Below, piece after piece: positions 1-5,267 of a stretch of DNA of 9,056 nucleotides (position 1 is the stretch's first letter; every line of letters begins with the position of its first letter). The stretch covers positions 1 to 9,056 of the forward strand of contig NZ_CALJAH010000440.1 of the NCBI RefSeq assembly GCF_938028185.1, given 5' to 3'. Position numbers and translations under genes: made by a program. The notes beneath the pieces were generated by a model. That model was not told the origin of the DNA, did no database searches, and saw only the letters and a program-made list of their open reading frames with translations. Source of the DNA: an uncultured Cardiobacterium sp. (GTDB lineage Bacteria > Pseudomonadota > Gammaproteobacteria > Cardiobacteriales > Cardiobacteriaceae).

Positions 1-6
1 CCCCAG

Positions 7-43
7 CCCTCCCCCGCTGCGGGCTTCGCCCTGCGGGGGAGGG
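7..43. repeat. GC-rich hairpin downstream of dnaK
   Basis: An 11-bp inverted repeat, CCCTCCCCCGC (7-17) and GCGGGGGAGGG (33-43), encloses a second small stem, GGGC/GCCC (21-24 and 28-31), around a TTC loop. It lies 24 bases past the dnaK stop codon. On the dnaK strand the stem is not followed by a run of T, so it is not a classic intrinsic terminator. It could still stabilise the 3' end of the mRNA, or be a copy of a dispersed GC-rich intergenic repeat. The window edge hides what lies beyond. Confidence 0.55.
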
Positions 44-67
44 AGCGGTTCGGCGGGGGAATCGCGC

Positions 68-1993
68 TTATTTGTCGTCTTTGACTTCCTGGAAGTCGGC
101 ATCGACGACGTTGTCGTCTTTCGGTGCGCTGTCACTGCTGGCAGCACTGGCACCGGCTGCCGCGCCTTCGCCGCTCATTTTGCTGTAGGCTTTTTGCATG
201 ACCGGGCCGGCGGCGTTCATCAGTGCTTCGCTCTTGGTGTTGATGTCTTCGACGCTGCCTTTGTCCATCGCTTCTTTCAGCGCTTTGCTGGCTTCGTCAA
301 TGGCGCTTTTTTCGTCGGCAGTAACTTCGTCACCGAGGTCGGCGACGGCTTTTTCGACGCTGTGCAGCATGGATTCGGCGTTGTTGCGCGCGCTGACTTT
401 TTCCTGGAAGGCTTTGTCTTCTTCGGCGTGCGCTTCGGCGTCGCGTACCATGCGTTGGACTTCTTCTTCGGAGAGGCCGGAGCTGCCCTTGATGGTAATC
501 GCCTGTTCTTTGCCGGTTTTTTTGTCTTTGGCGGAGACGTTGAGTACGCCGTTGGCGTCGATGTCAAAGCTGACTTCGATTTGCGGCATGCCGCGCGGTG
601 CCGGTTCGATGCCGGTGAGGTCGAATCTGCCGAGCGATTTGTTGCTGCTCGCCTGTTGCCGTTCGCCTTGCAGGACGTGGATGGTGACGGCGGACTGGTT
701 GTCTTCGGCGGTGGAGAAGACGTTTTCGGCGTGGGTCGGGATGGTGGTGTTTTTTTCGATGAGTTTGGTCATCACGCCGCCCATGGTTTCGATGCCGAGC
801 GAGAGCGGGGTGACGTCCAGCAGCAGCACGTCTTTGACGTCGCCGCCGATAACACCGCCCTGGATGGCCGCGCCGAGGGCAACGGCTTCGTCCGGGTTGA
901 CGTCTTTGCGTGGCTCTTTGCCGAAGAAGTTTTTGACGGTTTCTTGTACTTTCGGCATCCGCGTCTGGCCGCCGACGAGGATGACGTCGTGGATGTCTTT
1001 GGCAGAGAGTCCGGCGTCTTTCAGTGCCTGGCGGCAGGGTTCGAGGGTGCGCTCTATCAGATCGCCCACCAATGATTCCAGCTTGGCGCGGGTCATTTTG
1101 ATGTTGAGGTGTTTCGGCCCGGAGGCGTCGGCGGTGATGTAGGGCAGGTTGATTTCGGTCTGTTCGCTGGAGGACAGTTCGATTTTGGCTTTTTCGGCCG
1201 CTTCTTTCAGGCGTTGCAGCGCGAGCGAGTCTTTGGAGAGGTCGATGCCGCTGTCTTTTTTGAATTCGGCGACGAGGTAGTCAATGATGCGCGCGTCGAA
1301 GTCTTCCCCGCCGAGGAAGGTGTCGCCGTTGGTGGAGAGTACTTCAAATTGTTGTTCGCCATCGAGGTTGACGGTTTCGATGATGGAGATGTCGAAGGTG
1401 CCGCCACCGAGGTCATAGACGGCGATTTTCGCGTCGCGCGCGCCACGGTCCATGCCGTAGGCGAGGGCGGCGGCGGTCGGTTCGTTGATGATGCGCTTGA
1501 CGTCCAGCCCGGCGATGCGGCCGGCGGCAATTGTCGCCTGACGCTGGCTGTCGTTGAAGTAGGCGGGCACGGTGATGACGGCTTCGCTGATTTTTTCGCC
1601 GAGGAAGTCTTCCACGGTTTTTTTCATTTTCATCAGCACGCGCGCAGATACTTCCGGCGGTGCCATTTTTTTGTCCACTGCTTCGACCCAGGCGTCGCCG
1701 TTGTCGGCCTTGACGATTTTGTAGGGGACGAGGTTGATGTCTTTCTGCACTTCTTTTTCGTCGAAGCGGCGGCCAATCAGGCGCTTGATGGCGTAGAGGG
1801 TGTTTTTCGGGTTGGTGACCGCCTGACGTTTCGCCGGTTGGCCGACCAGCACTTCGCCGTCGTCGGTGAAGGCGACGATGGACGGCGTGGTGCGCGCGCC
1901 TTCGGCGTTTTCGATGACGCGCGGCTTGTCGCCGTCCATGATGGATACGCATGAGTTGGTGGTACCGAGGTCAATACCGATGATTTTGGCCAT
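68..1993 (-). CDS. dnaK: Molecular chaperone DnaK (Hsp70)
   Basis: This is the cytoplasmic Hsp70 chaperone: ATP-driven binding and release of unfolded polypeptides, working with DnaJ and the exchange factor GrpE. The 641 residues compare with 638 in E. coli. The ATPase domain (about 1-385) shows IDLGTTNSCV (7-16), Lys70 in AIKRLIGR, YFNDSQRQAT (146-155), YDLGGGTFDIS (193-203) with Thr199, and ILVGGQTRMP (338-347). The interdomain linker VLLLD is at 389-393. The substrate-binding domain follows, then the helical lid, an Ala/Gly/Ser-rich stretch (about 609-624) and the typical acidic tail DVVDADFQEVKDDK. An in-frame TTG five codons upstream would extend the protein, but the ATG at 1993 gives the universal MAKIIGIDLG start and has a GGAG (2003-2006) nine bases upstream. 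grpE lies 69 bases upstream on the same strand. All key residues are present. Confidence 0.98.
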   Translation of the reverse strand: MAKIIGIDLGTTNSCVSIMDGDKPRVIENAEGARTTPSIVAFTDDGEVLVGQPAKRQAVTNPKNTLYAIKRLIGRRFDEKEVQKDINLVPYKIVKADNGDAWVEAVDKKMAPPEVSARVLMKMKKTVEDFLGEKISEAVITVPAYFNDSQRQATIAAGRIAGLDVKRIINEPTAAALAYGMDRGARDAKIAVYDLGGGTFDISIIETVNLDGEQQFEVLSTNGDTFLGGEDFDARIIDYLVAEFKKDSGIDLSKDSLALQRLKEAAEKAKIELSSSEQTEINLPYITADASGPKHLNIKMTRAKLESLVGDLIERTLEPCRQALKDAGLSAKDIHDVILVGGQTRMPKVQETVKNFFGKEPRKDVNPDEAVALGAAIQGGVIGGDVKDVLLLDVTPLSLGIETMGGVMTKLIEKNTTIPTHAENVFSTAEDNQSAVTIHVLQGERQQASSNKSLGRFDLTGIEPAPRGMPQIEVSFDIDANGVLNVSAKDKKTGKEQAITIKGSSGLSEEEVQRMVRDAEAHAEEDKAFQEKVSARNNAESMLHSVEKAVADLGDEVTADEKSAIDEASKALKEAMDKGSVEDINTKSEALMNAAGPVMQKAYSKMSGEGAAAGASAASSDSAPKDDNVVDADFQEVKDDK

Positions 1994-2039
1994 AGTTATA
2001 AACTCCAATATTTCAAATTAAAACGTGTGCTGACTGCCT

Positions 2040-2067
2040 AAGTGGGGTGGCGTGCCAGCTTTTCAAG
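2040..2067 (-). promoter_or_regulatory. Sigma-32 (RpoH) type heat-shock promoter for dnaK
   Basis: Read on the minus strand, CTTGAA (2067-2062) is followed after 14 bases by CCCCACTT (2047-2040). The known sigma-32 consensus is CTTGAA, a 13-17 base spacer, then CCCCATNT. The -35 element is therefore exact and the -10 differs at one defined position. Transcription would begin near 2033, giving a leader of about 40 nt before the dnaK ATG. The -35 element contains the grpE stop codon (TGA, 2065-2063), so the promoter is built over the end of grpE and serves dnaK alone. Function is inferred from the match and position. Confidence 0.8.
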
Positions 2068-2659
2068 ATTGCGGCGGATTTTTCTGCGAGCCGTCGGCGA
2101 CGATGACCTGCGCGGCGCGAATCACCCGCCCATTGAGCAGATAGCCTTTCTGTGCGACGTGGAGGATGGTGTTCGCTTCGGCGTCGGGACTGGGAATGGC
2201 AGAGAGCGCCTGATGCTGCTCCGGGTCGAGCTTCTCGCCGACAGGATTGATTTCGGTGATGCCGTTCTTTTCCAGAATCTCCAGCAAGAGCTTCAGCGTC
2301 ATCGCCGAACCCGCGATGAACTGATCCAGCGCCTGCTTGCCTTCCGCCTCGTGCGCCTTCGCCGCATCCAGCCCCAGGGTGAGCGAATCCAGGACCGGCA
2401 ACAAATCGCGCACCAGCTTCTCGCTGCCAAATTTCAGCGCGCTTTCCTTCTCGCGCTCGAAGCGCTTGCGCAGGTTTTCCTGATCGGCGCGCTCGCGCAG
2501 CACCGCGTTTTTCAAATCCGCGACCTGTGCCTGCAACGCCTCGATTTCCGCCTCGCGCTGGTCAAACAGCGGCACCTCGCCGGGCTGCTCCTCCGGCGCA
2601 CGGTCTGCGGGCGGCTCACCGCCATCCGGCACGTCGTGTATCATCTCGTCGTCAATCAT
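2063..2659 (-). CDS. grpE: Nucleotide exchange factor GrpE
   Basis: GrpE is the homodimeric cofactor that ejects ADP from DnaK and so resets its substrate cycle. The protein has 198 residues (197 in E. coli). The acidic, Pro-rich N-terminus (1-32) is typical. A long charged helix follows (about 33-85, with ENLRKRFEREKE at 61-72), which is the dimer coiled coil. LLPVLDSL is at 86-93 and NPVGEKLDPEQHQAL at 138-152. The C-terminal beta domain has VAQKGYLLNGRVIRAAQVIV (168-187), the DnaK-contacting part and strongest family signature. The ATG at 2659 is preceded by GAGAGG at a good distance. A second Met at residue 6 could also start the protein but would not change the fold. grpE precedes dnaK on the same strand and diverges from the AsmA-like gene. 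The 3' end carries the dnaK promoter. Confidence 0.97.
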   Translation of the reverse strand: MIDDEMIHDVPDGGEPPADRAPEEQPGEVPLFDQREAEIEALQAQVADLKNAVLRERADQENLRKRFEREKESALKFGSEKLVRDLLPVLDSLTLGLDAAKAHEAEGKQALDQFIAGSAMTLKLLLEILEKNGITEINPVGEKLDPEQHQALSAIPSPDAEANTILHVAQKGYLLNGRVIRAAQVIVADGSQKNPPQS

Positions 2660-2696
2660 AAAAACCTCTCTGGCATGACAAAAAACAGTTTTTCCG

Positions 2697-2725
2697 ACAT
2701 GAAGGCGGGCGACAAAAAAATCAAG
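2697..2725 (-). promoter_or_regulatory. Candidate sigma-32 type promoter for grpE
   Basis: On the minus strand CTTGAT (2725-2720; five of six matches to CTTGAA) is followed after 15 bases by CTTCATGT (2704-2697), which keeps the CAT core and final T of CCCCATNT but lacks its C run. Transcription would start near 2690, about 30 nt before the grpE ATG. The match is clearly weaker than that of the dnaK promoter. The call rests on correct spacing and on grpE being a heat-shock gene in relatives. The -35 overlaps the ribosome binding site of the divergent gene at 2734. Confidence 0.45.
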
Positions 2726-2733
2726 GCGGCATT

Positions 2734-4746
2734 GTGAAAAAACTAAAAGAACACGTCCTTGCCCTGCTTTTACTCGCTACCCTCCCCGCCCACGCCCTCA
2801 CCGTCGAACTCGAACTGGACGGACAAATCGCGGGCGTTTCCGTCAACCACCTGCAACTGCGCGCCGAAAGCGGCGACTACCAACACTGGCACGTGAGCGG
2901 CAAACTGCCCGCGACCCGCCTCGCCAATACCCCGCTGAAAAACACCGTCCTTGATGCCCGCCTGCGCCGCGACGGCGACAGCCTCGCCATCGAAGCCCTC
3001 GCCCTGCGCAGCCAGCGCGGCAACACCCCGCTGCGCCTCAACGCCGACCGCATCCACCTGCAAAACCTGCTGCGCGGCGAACTCCAGCTTTCACCTGGCG
3101 CGACCCTGCGCCTGCAAGCGGGCAAACACACCCTGCAAACCACCTTGAGCGCGGCAAACGGCAGCGCGCATCTCGCCGCCGACCTGCCGCTTGCCCTCAT
3201 CCAAACCCTGCTGAACGCGCACGGCATCCAGCTTGGTGGCAGCCTGCGCCCCGACCTCACCCTGCGGCAAACCGCCGACGGCCTGCGCATCACCGGCAGC
3301 GTCGCCCTCGACGACCTCCGCTACAACAGCGCCGACAGTATGCAGGCGGCAGAGCATCTCCACGGCAGCGCCCGCCTTGACCTGCGGAGCAACGGCAACC
3401 GCTGGCAAGGCGAGCTCGCGCTCCACCTCACGCGCGGCGAAATCCTCATCACCCCGTACTACCTGAAAATCGACGGCGCGCCGCTCGACCTCAGCGCCCG
3501 CCTCGACTGGCAACCCGGCCGCCTCGCCCTGCGCGACCTCACCCTCGACGACGGCGCCACCCGTGCCGAAGCCGCCCTCGACTGGAACCTCACGCAAAAC
3601 CGCCTCATCGCGCTCGAACTGCACAACCTGCGCAGCGACGCCGACCACCTCTACCGCCGCTACCTCAAGCCGCTCCTCGGCGACGGCCTCTTTGGCGACG
3701 CCGAACTGCGCGGCAGCCTCTACCTGCGCGGCAACTACCGTGACGGCAAAATCGGCGACCTCGCCGCCGTCCTCAACCACATCCACATCAGCGACCGCCA
3801 GGGGCGCTACGAACTGCACGACCTCGACGGCCAGGCGGGCAACAACGGCGCGCCGTCACGCATCCACATCGCCAGCGCGCGCTGGCACAAACTGCCGGTG
3901 GGCGCGGTGCGGGCGGAGCTGCGCTGGGACGCACGCGGCATCACCCTGCAACAACCGCTGCGCATCCCGCTCTTGGACGGCGGCATCACCATCAGCCGCC
4001 TTGAACCGCACGGCGACCACTACAAACTGAGCGCGCACATCGACCCCATCAGCCTCACCCACCTCGGCGACGCGCTCGACACCGTGCGCTTTCGCGGCCT
4101 GATTAGCGGCACCCTGCCCGACATCCGCCTCTCGCGCGACGGCCTGCAACTGCGCCAGCCGGTAAACGTCGCCGTCTTTGACGGCAACGTACAAATCGAA
4201 CGCCTGCACATCAGCCGCTTTTTCAGCGACGCGCCGCTCGCCGTCTTCAACCTGCGCCTCTCGCGCCTCGACCTGCAACAACTGACCAACGCCTTCGGCA
4301 TCGGCGAAATCGAAGGGCGTATCGAAGGCAGCGCCGAAGACATCATCCTCACCAACTGGCGGCCGCAACACTTCCGCGCCCGCCTGCACACGCCCGCGCA
4401 CAACCCCGGACGGCGGCGCATCAGCCACGAAGCCGTGGCCTACCTCTCGCGCGTCGGCGATGGCGGCAGCAACCTCATGGTCAACCAGTTCATCCGCGTG
4501 CTGAACCGCTTCCCCTACGACAAACTCGGCTTCAGCGGCGAACTCGCGAACGGCGTGTTGAAACTCGATGGCATCGCCCCCGCCGCCGACGGACAAAACG
4601 GCTACTACCTCGTCAAAGGCCGCGGCGTGCCGCATCTGGACATCATCGGCCACACCCGCGAAATCGACTGGGCAGAACTGCTCAACCGCCTGAAAAGCGC
4701 GACGGAAAGCGAAGGCGCACAAGTGGAAAGCAAGCTGGGGCGATAG
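2734..4746 (+). CDS. Exported AsmA/YdbH-like protein, putative envelope lipid-transport factor
   Basis: The protein has 670 residues and starts at GTG with AAGG (2723-2726) seven bases upstream. Residues 1-21 form a signal sequence: Lys-rich start, Leu-rich core, then LPAHA as a likely cleavage site. The rest has no further hydrophobic segment. It is a long succession of short alternating strands with regular polar/hydrophobic alternation, as in the beta-groove proteins of the AsmA/TamB/YdbH group. The best landmarks are FGIGEIEGRIEGSAEDIIL (521-539), ISHEAVAYLSRVGDGG (563-578) and GYYLVKGRGVPHLDIIG (623-639) followed by EIDWAELLNRLK. From memory these resemble the C-terminal region of YdbH-type proteins, once labelled a dicarboxylate transport domain. 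E. coli YdbH (about 880 residues) is one of three AsmA-like proteins implicated in phospholipid movement to the outer membrane. The usual partners ynbE and ydbL are not adjacent. A possible sigma-70 promoter is ATGACA (2675-2680), 17 bases, CATGAA (2698-2703), with a poor -10. Family fairly likely; function inferred. Confidence 0.65.
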   Translation: MKKLKEHVLALLLLATLPAHALTVELELDGQIAGVSVNHLQLRAESGDYQHWHVSGKLPATRLANTPLKNTVLDARLRRDGDSLAIEALALRSQRGNTPLRLNADRIHLQNLLRGELQLSPGATLRLQAGKHTLQTTLSAANGSAHLAADLPLALIQTLLNAHGIQLGGSLRPDLTLRQTADGLRITGSVALDDLRYNSADSMQAAEHLHGSARLDLRSNGNRWQGELALHLTRGEILITPYYLKIDGAPLDLSARLDWQPGRLALRDLTLDDGATRAEAALDWNLTQNRLIALELHNLRSDADHLYRRYLKPLLGDGLFGDAELRGSLYLRGNYRDGKIGDLAAVLNHIHISDRQGRYELHDLDGQAGNNGAPSRIHIASARWHKLPVGAVRAELRWDARGITLQQPLRIPLLDGGITISRLEPHGDHYKLSAHIDPISLTHLGDALDTVRFRGLISGTLPDIRLSRDGLQLRQPVNVAVFDGNVQIERLHISRFFSDAPLAVFNLRLSRLDLQQLTNAFGIGEIEGRIEGSAEDIILTNWRPQHFRARLHTPAHNPGRRRISHEAVAYLSRVGDGGSNLMVNQFIRVLNRFPYDKLGFSGELANGVLKLDGIAPAADGQNGYYLVKGRGVPHLDIIGHTREIDWAELLNRLKSATESEGAQVESKLGR

Positions 4747-4796
4747 GGATGCGTTTGCTGTCCGCGCTATGCGACCGTATTACAAACGGATGGCGG

Positions 4797-4812
4797 GCAC
4801 GCCCTGGCGTGC
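4797..4812. repeat. Short perfect hairpin after the AsmA-like gene
   Basis: GCACGCC (4797-4803) and GGCGTGC (4806-4812) form a perfect 7-bp inverted repeat, with a CT centre that forces the innermost pair open. It begins 50 bases after the stop codon of the AsmA-like gene. No T run follows on either strand, so a role as intrinsic terminator is weak. It may protect the mRNA end or be a chance GC-rich palindrome. Confidence 0.35.
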
Positions 4813-4905
4813 AGGGTGTCTGCAAACGGATTCGTTGGATGTGTGGCGGCGGAGCCGACTCGCGCGCGGGAATGTTGGCATCGGGAAGCGCGTGCGTGCC
4901 TGCGC

Positions 4906-4968
4906 CACGCACCCTACGCATAGAATCCGCCATAGGGTGCGCCTCGGCGCACCCTCCGGATAATGGCG
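4906..4968. repeat. Alternating CGCACCCT / AGGGTGCG inverted repeats
   Basis: Three copies of one short motif alternate in direction: CGCACCCTA (4906-4914), TAGGGTGCG (4933-4941) and CGCACCCT (4948-4955). The second and third form a compact hairpin (4934-4955; nine pairs, CTCG loop), extended outside by CGCCAT (4928-4933) and ATGGCG (4963-4968). The first and second could form a competing hairpin. No T run follows. This looks like a dispersed intergenic repeat, though it could also act as a bidirectional mRNA end for the convergent genes. Confidence 0.55.
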
Positions 4969-5022
4969 ACGATTTTGCGGCGACGGCGGCGTGCCTTGTA
5001 CAGAACTTTGTGCGTATCGCTA

Positions 5023-5176
5023 TATAGCCATCCACCGAAAGTTTCAGACAAGGCGCGTCGCCGAAGACAGTACGCGGTTGTACGGCGCGGGTTTCCCTAA
5101 AAAATGGCTCCGCCATTTTTTAGGGTGCCCGGTCAGGCGGCGCAACACCGTATGAGGCTTTCGGTGGATGGCTATA
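5023..5176. mobile_element. Correia-like miniature inverted-repeat element (MITE)
   Basis: A perfect 19-bp terminal inverted repeat, TATAGCCATCCACCGAAAG (5023-5041) and its complement (5158-5176), bounds 154 bases that encode nothing. The repeat continues imperfectly inward. In the centre is a perfect 14-bp hairpin, CCCTAAAAAATGGC (5095-5108) and GCCATTTTTTAGGG (5112-5125), with loop TCC. If the outermost TA is a duplicated target dinucleotide, the core is 150 bp (5025-5174). From memory, Neisseria Correia elements also start with TATAG, duplicate TA, are about 150 bp long, and carry blocks like GACAAGGCG, GACAGTAC, GTACGGCG and AGGCGAGGCAACGCCGTA. Here I see GACAAGGCG (5047-5055), GACAGTAC (5066-5073), GTACGGCG (5080-5087) and AGGCGGCGCAACACCGTA (5135-5152) in the same order. 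The terminal repeats differ from the Neisseria ones beyond TATAG. It has no transposase, so it would be moved in trans. The boundary is certain; the kinship is inference. Confidence 0.8.
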
Positions 5177-5213
5177 AAAAAGGAGCGGTTAGACGCTTGT
5201 GTCATAACCGCTC
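5176..5213 (-). terminator. Intrinsic terminator of leuS
   Basis: On the minus strand a perfect 9-bp stem, GAGCGGTTA (5213-5205) with TAACCGCTC (5191-5183), encloses a 13-nt loop that can add a GAC/GTC pairing. One C and then six T (5181-5176) follow directly. It lies about 55 bases past the leuS stop codon and fits a Rho-independent terminator well. The final T of the tract is also the last base of the adjoining Correia-like element. Confidence 0.88.
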
Positions 5214-5267
5214 GCAGCAATCGTCGGGCGGTTATGGACTTCGCCTCACCGCCCCGGACGGGTCGTT

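Larger units (their letters stand above)
4747..5267. other. Gene-free intergenic region between two convergent genes
   Basis: I see no credible gene here. Reading frames of up to about 90 codons (for example from 4749) have erratic composition, no convincing ribosome binding site, and run over repeats. The region holds short inverted repeats (4797-4812 and 4906-4968), the direct repeat CAAACGGAT (4783-4791 and 4823-4831), the Correia-like element (5023-5176) and the leuS terminator (5176-5213). It separates the ends of the AsmA-like gene and leuS, where insertions and repeats can build up without harming genes. Confidence 0.7.

Noticed and set aside
194..1954. Long plus-strand open frames opposite dnaK
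   Set aside because: They are shadows of dnaK in GC-rich DNA. The minus-strand protein matches Hsp70 from end to end and the opposite frames show no family motif.
3091..4722. Minus-strand open frames opposite the AsmA-like gene
   Set aside because: The plus frame has a signal peptide, a ribosome binding site and family motifs, whereas the opposite frames have low-complexity composition rich in Val, Ala and Glu.
4749..5027. A possible 92-codon gene after the AsmA-like gene
   Set aside because: No good ribosome binding site, erratic residue composition, and it reads through inverted repeats and into the mobile element.
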